Of a stretch of DNA of 19,709 nt, positions 1 through 7,294 are shown piece after piece. Location of the stretch: NCBI GenBank assembly GCA_016939345.1, contig JAFGHG010000066.1, forward strand, positions 1 through 19,709. The letters are read 5' to 3'. The translations under genes and the position numbers were made by a program. The stretch is from Candidatus Omnitrophota bacterium. Lineage in GTDB: Bacteria; Omnitrophota; Gorgyraeia; Duberdicusellales; 4484-171. The notes under the pieces are model-generated. The model did not search any database. It saw nothing but the letters and a program-made list of their open reading frames with translations, and had not been told where the DNA came from. The stretch's first letter is position 1, and the number at the start of each line of letters is the position of its first letter.

Positions 1-1252
1 ATTTTATTTCACCAAGCATTGCGGTGGCTACAGGGCGGCTGGTCAGAGAAGAGAAAAGCTGGGCTATATAGTTTTCATTGGAAGCGATAATCTGTGTTTT
101 CTGGCTGTTTTCTGTTATGGCTTTTGCTGCGGGTAGCCAGTAACGGGGAAAGTATATAGACCTGAAATGTTTTGAAGCGATGAATTTTTTGCTAATAAAA
201 CTTTGATAAGTAGAGTCAAAGACCTCAAGCTTAAAAGATTTGCAGTCTAGTGCCAGGCTGCTGCTTAATATAAACAAATAACTGCCGATTATGATTGCCA
301 GATACCTGGTTCTTTTAAGGCTTTTGGAAAACAGGGTTTTTTCAATAAATAATACCGCAAGAAGGCTTATCCCCACCATCCCTTGAGCATTAAATATCCT
401 GTAAGGGTATTTAAAAAAGACGATTACACAGGCGATCAGAAATCCGCAGAAAAGCAGGGTTGCCATATCGGATTTTTTATAGCTGAAAACCAAAGAGACA
501 AGGCACAGCAGGACCAGGAAGATGTTAAAATGGATAAGCCGGGCTTCATAGAGTAATTTAAATTCAAAGAACCGGGCATGCCTTAGCTGGTGGTAAATAA
601 TAGCCGAAGAAAGAAGCAGGCAGGCCAGGATTATTTTAAGAGCAGGTTTTCTGTATTCTTTGTTAAATATTGCTAAAAAAATAAATGATATTAGGAAAAC
701 CCAGCTTATAGCAGCGTGGGTATAGAAAACCAGGCTTAGAAAAAGAAGGCTTGAAAGGGGTTTATTTTCTTTCAGGAATAGCCAGCTGAATAAGCCAAGA
801 ATCAAGCCCAGGCTTGCCGGGATGTTGCCGGTCACCGAAACATAAAAGCTGAAAGAGCTGCTTAAAGCCAGGAGAATAAAAAAAGCAAATCTTGAGTTTA
901 CTATTTTTCTCATAACAAACCAGAGAGAGAAGAAAAACAAAGGCAGTATGGCTATATTTGAAAGCTTTAAAGCCTTAATGCCTTCAAGGCCTAAGGTTTT
1001 CATAAGGACCAGGATTAAATGGTATAGAGGAGGGTAAAGATGAGGCCTGCCAATAGGTGCATTGTCCCACCAGGAGTAACCGACCCAGCCCTTAGATTCG
1101 ATAAAGGCATTGGCAACAGATAAATGATAATAGGAGTCTAGGAATTGAGGCAGGTAGCTGTATTTTAAAATCGAAAAGATAAAAAGCAACAGGATTAATC
1201 CCAGGCTGAAAATATCTAAAAAATCTAGGTCTTTTGTTCTGGATTTAGGCAT
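1..1252 (-). CDS. Polytopic membrane protein, GT-C glycosyltransferase-like (3' end outside window)
   Basis: The frame is open from an ATG at 1252 down to position 1, about 417 codons, and the C-terminus lies beyond the window. The translation begins MPKSRTKDLDFLDIFSLG and goes straight into a hydrophobic helix. Many further hydrophobic segments follow, for example EYRKPALKIILACLLLSSA near residues 198-216. A short loop after the first helix holds FLDSYYHLSVANAF and RPHLYPPLYHLIL. An acidic residue followed by aromatics in the first extracytoplasmic loop is typical of GT-C enzymes, which move sugars from lipid carriers to acceptors outside the membrane. The part near the edge reads YFPRYWLPAAK and then FSSLTSRPVATAMLGEIK, which resembles the soluble C-terminal part of such enzymes. 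The substrate cannot be told. The gene is divergent from the Nudix gene, with 60 bp between the starts. Another kind of large membrane protein is possible. Confidence 0.6.
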   Translation of the reverse strand, partial: MPKSRTKDLDFLDIFSLGLILLLFIFSILKYSYLPQFLDSYYHLSVANAFIESKGWVGYSWWDNAPIGRPHLYPPLYHLILVLMKTLGLEGIKALKLSNIAILPLFFFSLWFVMRKIVNSRFAFFILLALSSSFSFYVSVTGNIPASLGLILGLFSWLFLKENKPLSSLLFLSLVFYTHAAISWVFLISFIFLAIFNKEYRKPALKIILACLLLSSAIIYHQLRHARFFEFKLLYEARLIHFNIFLVLLCLVSLVFSYKKSDMATLLFCGFLIACVIVFFKYPYRIFNAQGMVGISLLAVLFIEKTLFSKSLKRTRYLAIIIGSYLFILSSSLALDCKSFKLEVFDSTYQSFISKKFIASKHFRSIYFPRYWLPAAKAITENSQKTQIIASNENYIAQLFSSLTSRPVATAMLGEIK

Positions 1253-1312
1253 TGATTTTAAATAAAAATATTATAACATGTTAACAAAACCTTTTAAATA
1301 CAATAAATCAGA

Positions 1313-1714
1313 ATGAAAAAGGAATTTGCTGTTGTAGCCGCACTGATTAAGAAAGAAGACAGGTTTCTTCTGGCCCAGAGAAACAAAGAGGATAAATACG
1401 CAGACCTCTGGGAGTTTCCCGGGGGTAAAGTTGAAGAAGGAGAAAGCCGCGAGGAGGCGGTAGCCAGGGAAATAAAAGAAGAGCTGGATCTGGATATCGA
1501 AGTGCAGGGATTTTTGAGGGCCTTTGAAGACGAGAGCCCGGTGCTTAAGATCAAAGTTTTTCTTTATCTGTGCAGGGCCTTAGAAGGTAAGCCCAGTGCA
1601 CAGGACTGCCAGGATTTCGGATTTTTTACGCTTTTAGATTGTCAAAGGCTAGAGTTGGCTCCGGTTGATAAAAAAATAATCGATTGGTTGCAGAAAAAAT
1701 ATTTTAAGTTATAA
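1313..1714 (+). CDS. mutT: Nudix hydrolase, MutT-like (8-oxo-dGTP diphosphatase type)
   Basis: A 133-residue protein with a near-complete Nudix box at residues 38-60: GKVEEGE, then RE at 52-53 and EE at 56-57. It fits Gx5Ex7REUxEExGU except that the late Gly is Asp59. The preceding LWEFPGGK is the usual MutT context. Enzymes of this family hydrolyse damaged nucleoside triphosphates such as 8-oxo-dGTP to monophosphates using Mg2+ bound by the box glutamates. Length matches MutT (about 130 residues). The start at 1313 has no clear Shine-Dalgarno sequence, and no upstream in-frame start is better. The orotate phosphoribosyltransferase gene starts 8 bp after its stop, so the two may be cotranscribed. 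The family is certain; the preferred substrate is inferred. Confidence 0.88.
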   Translation: MKKEFAVVAALIKKEDRFLLAQRNKEDKYADLWEFPGGKVEEGESREEAVAREIKEELDLDIEVQGFLRAFEDESPVLKIKVFLYLCRALEGKPSAQDCQDFGFFTLLDCQRLELAPVDKKIIDWLQKKYFKL

Positions 1715-1715
1715 T
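1688..1715 (+). promoter_or_regulatory. Possible internal promoter for pyrE
   Basis: A perfect TATAAT (1710-1715) lies 16 bp after TTGCAG (1688-1693, a weak -35) at the very end of the Nudix gene. A transcript starting about 7 bp downstream would begin almost on the pyrE ATG at 1723, so it would be essentially leaderless. The weak -35 keeps confidence low. Confidence 0.3.
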
Positions 1716-1722
1716 CGTATCT

Positions 1723-2256
1723 ATGAGAAAAGAACTGCTGAAAATACTTAAAAAAGAAGCTTTTTTTAAGAAAAAAGTTTTACTGGCATCGGGTAAGGTA
1801 AGCAATTATTACATAGACGTAAGAAGGGTCAGTTTAAGCCCGGCAGGAGTGTATTATATTTCACACCTGGTGTTTAACCTGATAAAGTCAAAAAACATTC
1901 AGGCTATAGGCGGCCCTACGCTGGGAGCTGATCCTATTGTCAGCGGAGTCTGCTACCTGGCTCATAAACGCAAAAGAAAACTCAAAGGTTTTCTTATACG
2001 TAAAATTCCCAAAAAACACGGCCGGCAGAAATTGCTTGAGGGGCAAGAGCTTAAAAAAGGAGACAGGGTAGTCCTGGTAGATGATGTTGCCACCAGCGGA
2101 GGATCGCTGGTCAAATCAATTAAAGCCTTAGAAGAGCTAAAGGTGAAGATTGTAGCAGCAATTGCAGTTGTAGACCGTCAAGAAGGAGCCAAAGAAGAAC
2201 TGGCCCTTCTTAATTGCCCGCTCACCTCTCTATTTACCAAAGACGATTTTTTATAA
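1723..2256 (+). CDS. pyrE: Orotate phosphoribosyltransferase
   Basis: A 177-residue phosphoribosyltransferase. The PRPP-binding loop is VVLVDDVATSGGS at residues 116-128, with the paired acidic residues D120-D121. GGPTLGADPI at 63-72 and the basic flexible loop RKIPKKHG at 93-100 are both characteristic of the PyrE family. LLASGKVSNYYIDVRRVSL near the N-terminus matches the orotate-binding edge of PyrE. The enzyme joins orotate to PRPP to give orotidine monophosphate in pyrimidine synthesis in the cytoplasm. Length is slightly short but normal for bacterial PyrE. It starts 8 bp after the Nudix stop, and no other pyrimidine genes are nearby. A general PRTase is a less likely alternative. Confidence 0.92.
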   Translation: MRKELLKILKKEAFFKKKVLLASGKVSNYYIDVRRVSLSPAGVYYISHLVFNLIKSKNIQAIGGPTLGADPIVSGVCYLAHKRKRKLKGFLIRKIPKKHGRQKLLEGQELKKGDRVVLVDDVATSGGSLVKSIKALEELKVKIVAAIAVVDRQEGAKEELALLNCPLTSLFTKDDFL

Positions 2257-2322
2257 ACTTTCTTGTTTAATCCCATGGGGTCGTAACCGGGATTATCTTA
2301 TATAACCTTCTAATAGCTGTAT

Positions 2323-3141
2323 ATGAAAGGCCGAGGTCGTTGTAATCTGTTTAGTTTTTTTTGGCAAGTTGGTTTTATCTCTCTACTCTCTTCTCTTTAC
2401 TCTCTACTTTTATCTGGCTGTATAACTTCAGAATACAATGTCGGGACTCATACCCAAGATACCTATTTCTATTCTTCAGCGAGAGAAATAGCAATGGGCA
2501 GCAATATCCATAAACAAATATCTAAGGAGTTTAAGCTTTCCAATAATCCTTATGACATAGAGCGTTTAGATAATATAGCCAAGCGTATAGCTCAAGTGGT
2601 TGACCGTAAAGAGCTCGGTTACTATTTCTATATTGTAGAAAAAGATGATGAAGGCAAGGGCCAGGTCAATGCCTTTAGTCTTCCTGGAGGCTATACCTAC
2701 ATATTTAAGGATCTTATGGAGAAGCTGGACGACGATGAACTTGCTTTTGTGGTTGCACACGAAGTCGCCCATATAGTCAGCCGTCATCATATCAAAAGGC
2801 TTCAGGCTGCTATGGGCTATAACCTGATTCTTGTGGCTTCAGGAGCAGCGAAATCAGATCCAGGATTTACTGAATCAGTTGCTTTTGCTTTAGCCCAGAT
2901 GACGATGTCCTGGTCCAGAGAAGACGAATTAAACGCTGACGGCCTGGCTGTTAAATACACTAAAGCTGCCGGGTTTGACCCTCAAGCCGGAATAAGAGCT
3001 CAGGAAAAACTTTATCAGGAGAGCAAAAAAGAAATAAGGTCATTTACCTATTTCCGCACCCACCCATATCATGCTCAAAGAATCCGCAACATTAAAGAAA
3101 CCCTTCTTCTTCCTTTGGGAGTAGATGATTACATAAATTAA
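2323..3141 (+). CDS. M48-family zinc metalloprotease lipoprotein (BepA/LoiP-like)
   Basis: A 272-residue protein with a hydrophobic signal segment (about 17-30) ending in the lipobox LLSGC, Cys33, so it is probably lipid-anchored in the cell envelope. The catalytic motif HEVAH is at 146-150 (zinc ligands His146 and His150, catalytic Glu147). The downstream SREDELNAD at 198-206 supplies the third ligand, Glu202. NAFSLPGGYTYIFKDLM before the active site and THPYHAQRI near the C-terminus (246-254) are family signatures. Homologues act in envelope quality control, degrading or maturing outer-membrane proteins; that role here is inferred. The hydrophobic core of the signal peptide is encoded by a heptanucleotide repeat, noted separately. 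An ATG 48 bp upstream runs into a stop at once, so 2323 is preferred although no good ribosome site precedes it. Confidence 0.88.
   Translation: MKGRGRCNLFSFFWQVGFISLLSSLYSLLLSGCITSEYNVGTHTQDTYFYSSAREIAMGSNIHKQISKEFKLSNNPYDIERLDNIAKRIAQVVDRKELGYYFYIVEKDDEGKGQVNAFSLPGGYTYIFKDLMEKLDDDELAFVVAHEVAHIVSRHHIKRLQAAMGYNLILVASGAAKSDPGFTESVAFALAQMTMSWSREDELNADGLAVKYTKAAGFDPQAGIRAQEKLYQESKKEIRSFTYFRTHPYHAQRIRNIKETLLLPLGVDDYIN
2379..2413 (+). repeat. Pyrimidine-rich heptanucleotide repeat inside a coding region
   Basis: Five consecutive 7-bp units are visible: CTCTCTA, CTCTCTT, CTCTTTA, CTCTCTA, CTTTTAT. They encode much of the signal peptide of the M48 protease, just before its lipobox. Because the unit is not a multiple of three, a change of copy number would shift the frame. 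Confidence 0.75.
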
Positions 3142-3202
3142 GCCTAAAGGTTTAATTTATAACTCATTTTATACCAATATTTTATAGATTAAATTTTTTG
3201 GT

Positions 3203-3293
<91 letters not shown>

Positions 3294-3304
3294 AAAATAA
3301 AAAA

Positions 3305-3386
3305 TGCGGAAGAGGGGAGTTGAACCCCTATGGAATTACCCACATGAACCTGAATCATGCGCGTCTGCCAATTCCGCCACTTCCGC
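3305..3386 (-). tRNA. tRNA-Leu (CAG)
   Basis: On the minus strand the gene begins GCGGAAGTGGCGGAATTGG at 3386. The anticodon stem CATGA/TCATG encloses TTCAGGT (anticodon CAG). A class II variable arm follows, then the T-arm GGGGTTCAACTCCCC and the acceptor strand CTTCCGC with discriminator A. CCA is not encoded. It lies 11 bp upstream of tRNA-Ser on the same strand, so both are probably in one transcript. Confidence 0.97.
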
Positions 3387-3393
3387 ACTCTGA

Positions 3394-3431
3394 TTGGTAT
3401 CATATTATACCAAATTTCTCTTATTTAGGAA
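3394..3431 (-). promoter_or_regulatory. Promoter for the Leu-Ser tRNA pair with a palindrome over the -10
   Basis: On the minus strand TATAAT (3409-3404) lies 17 bp upstream of the tRNA-Leu 5' end. A weak -35 (TTCCTA, 3431-3426) lies 16 bp further up. The -10 is embedded in TTGGTATCATATTATACCAA (3394-3413), a palindrome with perfect 7-bp arms that could be an operator or chance. Confidence 0.5.
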
Positions 3432-3438
3432 TATTTGT

Positions 3439-3466
3439 TTCGCAAGAACCTCAAGTATGTTATAAT
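3439..3466 (+). promoter_or_regulatory. Promoter candidate for the permease-smpB operon
   Basis: TTCGCA (3439-3444) and a perfect TATAAT (3461-3466) are separated by 16 bp, pointing right. The permease start is 200 bp downstream, so the transcript would carry a long leader containing the heptad-repeat element. Confidence 0.45.
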
Positions 3467-3515
3467 TCAAAAATAAAAACCCAAACAATCAATAGCTGAA
3501 CAGCCGTAAAAATCC

Positions 3516-3634
3516 GAAATCCGAATATCGAAGCTCGAAACAAATTGTAATATCTAATTTTTCAATGACAAAAAAAGTTTTGAACATTAGGACTCTAAAT
3601 TGTTTCGGATTTCGTATTTCGAGTTTCGAATTTT
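3516..3634. repeat. Inverted heptad-repeat intergenic element
   Basis: The left arm (3516-3543) is four 7-bp units of the form GAAnnYC: GAAATCC, GAATATC, GAAGCTC, then GAAACAA. The right arm (3600-3634), read on the minus strand, is AAAATTC, GAAACTC, GAAATAC, GAAATCC, then GAAACAA. Both arms end inward with GAAACAA, so the element is an inverted pair of heptad arrays around a 56-bp AT-rich spacer. It looks like a dispersed intergenic repeat or a transcribed hairpin. No coding capacity is seen. Confidence 0.75.
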
Positions 3635-3665
3635 AAGTTCAGAATTATAACTTCAGAATAAAGTT

Positions 3666-4610
3666 ATGTTTTATATCGCCGCCACAATACTAAAGCTGTC
3701 TATCATCGCCCTGTTCGGGTTCATTTTATATAAAAAAGGCCTGATCAACGACGGCATCCTGAAGTTTCTTACCGGCTTTGTAGTAAATTTCACAGTCCCT
3801 TTTCTTATTTTTTCTAATCTTATAGAGAATCATGAGGTTGTGCTTGGTTACTCCCTGTGGAAATTTTTATTTATCAGCATTGCTATTTTCTCTTCAGGCT
3901 TGTTGCTTGCAATTATAACCTCAGGCCGGCACAAGCACAAATTCAAGAGGGAATTCTTAAGCTTGGTCAGTTTTCAAAATGCAGGCTACCTTCCGATGAA
4001 CCTTGCTGTTTTCCTTTTTTCAGGAGTCCTGCGACAGGCTTTTCTGGTTTATGTTTTTCTTCATCTTTTGGGTTTTAATATAATAATGTGGTCAGTAGGA
4101 AGTTTTTTTATATTTAAAGAAAAGGAAGAAAGCTTCAACCTTAAAAGCCTTTTTACAGCTCCGATAATAAGTACAGCTATAGGCTTGTTGTTTGTCTATA
4201 CAAAAGCCGCAGCAGTTATCCCAGCGATTATCCTGGACCCTGTAAGGATGATAGGCGATGTCAGTTTTGTCCTTTCGATGATAGTCTTGGGTTCATGGCT
4301 GGCTAAGGTAGAGCTTCAAGGCTCCAGGAGTAAAACCGCCCTTATTGCTAAAGTCGCTGTTAACAAGCTTGTGGTATTGCCTTTGATATTTTTTTTAATA
4401 CTGATAATTATAAATCAAAGAAGTTTACTGGGGGTGTTCGTTGTTCTTCAAACAGCAATGCCTTCGGCTGCCTCCTTGCCGATAATAGCCAGCATGCGCC
4501 GGGCTGACAATGATTTTATATCCCAAGGGGTGTTTTTTACTCACATTTGCAGTATAATAACTATTCCGGTTTGGCTGTTAATACTGAGATTCGCAGGTTT
4601 TTATTTTTAG
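3666..4610 (+). CDS. AEC-family permease (auxin efflux carrier/malate permease type)
   Basis: A 314-residue integral membrane protein with about ten hydrophobic segments. The first two are residues 3-22 and about 33-52, and the second holds the conserved NFTVPFLIFSNLI (41-53). The arrangement of two five-helix halves, and the late segment LQTAMPSAASLPIIA with its helix-breaking prolines, is typical of the membrane transport protein (AEC) family. The family moves organic acids, amino acids or auxin-like compounds by secondary transport. The substrate here is unknown. The smpB gene starts 12 bp downstream, so the two are probably cotranscribed. The start codon has only a poor ribosome site. Confidence 0.82.
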   Translation: MFYIAATILKLSIIALFGFILYKKGLINDGILKFLTGFVVNFTVPFLIFSNLIENHEVVLGYSLWKFLFISIAIFSSGLLLAIITSGRHKHKFKREFLSLVSFQNAGYLPMNLAVFLFSGVLRQAFLVYVFLHLLGFNIIMWSVGSFFIFKEKEESFNLKSLFTAPIISTAIGLLFVYTKAAAVIPAIILDPVRMIGDVSFVLSMIVLGSWLAKVELQGSRSKTALIAKVAVNKLVVLPLIFFLILIIINQRSLLGVFVVLQTAMPSAASLPIIASMRRADNDFISQGVFFTHICSIITIPVWLLILRFAGFYF

Positions 4611-4622
4611 ATAAAATACAGG

Positions 4623-5087
4623 ATGAAGGCAGTAGCCACAAACAGAAAAGCAAGAAGGGATTATAATATCCTTGAAGTATTCGAGGCCGGAATAGAGCTC
4701 AAAGGCAGTGAAGTCAAATCTTTAAGGTCTAAAAATTGTTCCCTTGAAGACAGTTTTGCCCGCATAGACAGGGGAGAGATTTTTCTGCATAACATGCATA
4801 TTTCCGAGTTCGAGAAAACCTCTTATTTTAAAACCGAACCTAAAAGAATAAGAAAACTCCTGGCTCACAAACAGGAGATAAAAAAATTAACCGGCTATAT
4901 TACCCAGAGAGGTTTTACCCTCATTCCTTTAAAGGTATATTTTAACGAACGGGGCATAGTAAAGATCGAGATCGCCCTGGCCAAAGGCAAACATTCATTT
5001 GATAAGCGTAAAAAGATAAAAAATGATATTATAAAGAGAGAAGCCCAGAGAGCTCTTAAGGACGCTTATAAAAGATATAGGCAATAA
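4623..5087 (+). CDS. smpB: SsrA-binding protein SmpB
   Basis: A 154-residue protein with the SmpB signatures: ATNRKARRDYNILEVFEAG at 5-23, the loop ELKGSEVKSLR at 25-35, SLEDSFARI at 40-48 and KGKHSFDKRKKIK at 121-133 leading to the basic C-terminal tail. SmpB binds the tRNA-like part of tmRNA and brings it to stalled ribosomes for trans-translation. Length matches the family (150-165). It is preceded by a short purine stretch, ACAGG, directly at the ATG. No tmRNA gene is visible in this window. A gap of 24 bp leads to the next gene. Confidence 0.97.
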   Translation: MKAVATNRKARRDYNILEVFEAGIELKGSEVKSLRSKNCSLEDSFARIDRGEIFLHNMHISEFEKTSYFKTEPKRIRKLLAHKQEIKKLTGYITQRGFTLIPLKVYFNERGIVKIEIALAKGKHSFDKRKKIKNDIIKREAQRALKDAYKRYRQ

Positions 5088-5111
5088 GGCAAACAAGGGA
5101 GGATACAACGC

Positions 5112-5882
5112 ATGTCAGATATTCTTGCTGTAGCAATAAGATCTGCTGAAGAGGCAGGCGAATTCCTGCTTAAGAATTTCGGCAATATCAGCCATGTCGA
5201 AAAAAAAGGCGATAGGAATTTTGCCACTAATCTCGACCGCGAAGCTGAGAATATGGTAATAAAGCGTATAAAGGAAAAATTTCCCGGCCACGGTATCATT
5301 GCCGAGGAAAGCGGAAAACAGCTTGCTGATAGCGATTACCTCTGGATTATCGATCCTCTTGACGGAACCCACAATTTTATCCGCAATATTGACATCTTCG
5401 GTGTTTCAATAGGCGTGCTTCATAAGGATGATTTTGTTGCCGGAGTCATATATATGCCCAAAGATAAAGAGCTTTATATGGCAGAAAGAGGCCGGGGAGC
5501 TTATAAAAATGATAAGAAAATAAGCGTTTCTTCTAACAGCCTTTTAGAAGATTGCTCTATTTCCTTTGATTCCAGTATACGCTATTCACCGGAAAACATG
5601 CTTAAGGTTTTAGGGGCTTTATCCAAAGAAGTCTTCAATGTCCGCATGTTCGGCTCCTCAGCGAGGGTGCTTTCTTATATAGCTGAGGGGACACTTGATT
5701 TTGCAGTTGAATTCCATGACCGGCCCTGGGATTTTGCCGGCGGGGTATGTATAATAAAGGAAGCCGGAGGCAAGCTTACGACCTTAAGCGGCGGCGAGCT
5801 TACACATAAAAATATAGGATATATTGCTTCTAATACTTTGATTCATAAAAAAGTCCAGGAAATAGTCGATGCCAATATATAA
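5112..5882 (+). CDS. Inositol-monophosphatase-family phosphatase
   Basis: A 256-residue protein with all metal-site motifs of the family: AEESG at 64-68 (Glu65/66), DPLDGTHNF at 81-89 (Asp81, Asp84), and RPWDFAGGVCIIKEAGG at 204-220 (Asp207). The linking GSSARVLSYIAEGTLDFAV is also typical. Members hydrolyse phosphomonoesters such as inositol-1-phosphate, and some act on adenosine 3',5'-bisphosphate or fructose-1,6-bisphosphate. The exact substrate cannot be fixed from sequence. The start is supported by a strong AAGGGAGG ribosome site 8 bp upstream of the ATG. It is the last gene of the permease-smpB unit; a new promoter follows it. Confidence 0.9.
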   Translation: MSDILAVAIRSAEEAGEFLLKNFGNISHVEKKGDRNFATNLDREAENMVIKRIKEKFPGHGIIAEESGKQLADSDYLWIIDPLDGTHNFIRNIDIFGVSIGVLHKDDFVAGVIYMPKDKELYMAERGRGAYKNDKKISVSSNSLLEDCSISFDSSIRYSPENMLKVLGALSKEVFNVRMFGSSARVLSYIAEGTLDFAVEFHDRPWDFAGGVCIIKEAGGKLTTLSGGELTHKNIGYIASNTLIHKKVQEIVDANI

Positions 5883-5883
5883 T

Positions 5884-5932
5884 AAATCCCCTAAAAAGCA
5901 TTTATTGACAGGGATTTTGCAAGTGTTAAAAT
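5884..5932 (+). promoter_or_regulatory. Strong promoter for the Hxs-like operon, with inverted repeat
   Basis: A perfect TTGACA (5905-5910), a 16-bp spacer and TAAAAT (5927-5932) form a sigma-70-type promoter 39 bp ahead of the next start. A perfect 7-bp inverted repeat, AAATCCC (5884-5890) and GGGATTT (5911-5917), brackets the -35 and could be an operator. A second TATAAT lies at 5942-5947. Confidence 0.7.
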
Positions 5933-5971
5933 AATACCAAGTATAATAAAAATTGAAGGAGAAGAGGCGCT

Positions 5972-6736
5972 ATGAAGGTAAAATTTTATATTTTTTCTCT
6001 TTTTTTGTTTTTTTTGATATTTGAGCTTAATTTCCCAGGTAAGGCTTTCCTGGCTCAAGCCCAGGATTATCAGAAAAATATCGACAAGCAGACAGGGATT
6101 GATTTGAATTTAGAAAGGGAACTTAGAGAATCAGGCATAGATCCTGAGGCTTTTTCCGGTGAGATGTATGATTTCGTTGATGGCGATTTCGAGCTTTCCA
6201 AAAAAATCAGGGCAGCTATAAGAGAAGGCAGCCTGTTTAAAAATAACCCTGAATTAAGGAAAAGTTTAAATTCTTTAGTTGATAATGATCCTTCTGTTCT
6301 TTTTTCTCCCTGGATTCTTGATCCAAGCGCCGCACTGACCAGCGAAGATAATAATTTTTATTTGAAGCTGAGCCTTGCAGGCCCTTCTTCATCTTCTTCA
6401 GCGACCCAGCATATAAAATTTAACAATAAAAACGCCCGCATAGAATTCGATCTTTATCCTATATCCGTCTCCAGAGGCAGTATTATGGAGGTCACAGCTT
6501 CTGCGCTTGAACAATATGATTCATCCGACGGGCCAGAAGAAATAGTTTTGGCCTCATTCACATTACAGCAGGGTTCCGGTTTTGAGAGTTTTTCCATAGA
6601 TCTTTCTAAAAATCCCGAGTTTAAGGAATTATTCAATAAATTCCCAGACAGCATTTACAGTGTTACTTTTAGCCTATTATCCGATAGTGGCAAGACTGCA
6701 GCCGTTGGTCTAGATAAGATCGCTGTAGCTTATTAA
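5972..6736 (+). CDS. Secreted protein of unknown function, first gene of the Hxs-like operon
   Basis: A 254-residue protein with a clear signal peptide: a Lys-rich start, a Phe/Leu core at about 7-22 and a likely cleavage site after AQA near residue 31. The first mature part is charged and helical. From about residue 105 the sequence becomes a run of alternating hydrophobic strands (FYLKLSLAG, ARIEFDLYPISVSRGSIMEV, FESFSIDLS, IYSVTFSLLS, VGLDKIAVAY) with a Ser-rich turn. That suggests a beta-sandwich like carbohydrate-binding or anchor domains. I do not recognise the family. A strong GAAGGAGAAG ribosome site precedes the ATG, and a promoter lies directly upstream. The next secreted gene follows after 43 bp. 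A role on or outside the cell surface is inferred. Confidence 0.8.
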   Translation: MKVKFYIFSLFLFFLIFELNFPGKAFLAQAQDYQKNIDKQTGIDLNLERELRESGIDPEAFSGEMYDFVDGDFELSKKIRAAIREGSLFKNNPELRKSLNSLVDNDPSVLFSPWILDPSAALTSEDNNFYLKLSLAGPSSSSSATQHIKFNNKNARIEFDLYPISVSRGSIMEVTASALEQYDSSDGPEEIVLASFTLQQGSGFESFSIDLSKNPEFKELFNKFPDSIYSVTFSLLSDSGKTAAVGLDKIAVAY

Positions 6737-6779
6737 TTTTTTTAGATAGATTGACTTTAAAAGGAAAAAGGAGGATGGC

Positions 6780-7259
6780 ATGAAAAGGATTTATCTTGGA
6801 TTTGCTCTTTGTTTGGTTTTTGTTCTTTTATTTTCACAGCAGGCCCTTCCCCAGACCGGAGAAAGGCTGGTGCTGACAACTTATTATCCGGCACCTTTTG
6901 GCGTCTACCGCGAGATGCAGATTTTAGGCCAGAACGGTGAACAAATCATCCTGAAAGAAGATGCCAGTCAAAATGCATCGATGGTTTTATATGACAATGG
7001 ACCCTCCGGCATGAATCCTTATATTGGTTTACAGAACAATTCAGCTCCGGCTGCCGGCGGAATGCCTGATTGTTATTTTCAATTACAGGATGACAATACT
7101 TTACGTATGGTCTGCGGTCTTGGCCCTCTTCAGCCCAGCCAAAGCGATCCTACCAAGCAGGTGGGCCCGGGTTTGTTCAGGATTTTATCCAGAGATCCTG
7201 CCGGCAGGCTTGTTCCCGGCAGGCTTGAAGTAGGGGAAATACTTATCTGCGGCGATTAA
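6780..7259 (+). CDS. Secreted TTYYPAPFGVY-motif protein
   Basis: A 159-residue protein with a signal peptide (core about 5-20, likely cleavage near ALPQ at 22-25). The mature form begins with ERLVLTTYYPAPFGVYREMQ. This motif, directly after the signal peptide, recurs in numerous small secreted proteins that I associate from memory with Omnitrophota; their function is unknown. The remainder is rich in Asn, Gly and Pro, with short strand-like stretches (QIILKEDA, ASMVLYDNG, CYFQLQDDNTLRMVCG) and three cysteines near or in the C-terminal half. A strong AAGGAGG ribosome site precedes the ATG. Its place between a promoter-proximal secreted gene and the maturase genes suggests that it is cotranscribed with the Hxs-like cassette. 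It may be a surface fibre or coat component, which is speculation. Confidence 0.82.
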   Translation: MKRIYLGFALCLVFVLLFSQQALPQTGERLVLTTYYPAPFGVYREMQILGQNGEQIILKEDASQNASMVLYDNGPSGMNPYIGLQNNSAPAAGGMPDCYFQLQDDNTLRMVCGLGPLQPSQSDPTKQVGPGLFRILSRDPAGRLVPGRLEVGEILICGD

Positions 7260-7294
7260 TCTTTTCTTGGTTAAATTTGTGCCTGGGAATTGTT

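Noticed and set aside
3516..3634. CRISPR array
   Set aside because: The units are 7 bp without spacers and there are no cas genes nearby.
3387..3665. tmRNA gene near smpB
   Set aside because: No tRNA-like 3' end with a T-loop and CCA or peptide-tag frame is visible; the space is taken by the promoter and heptad element.
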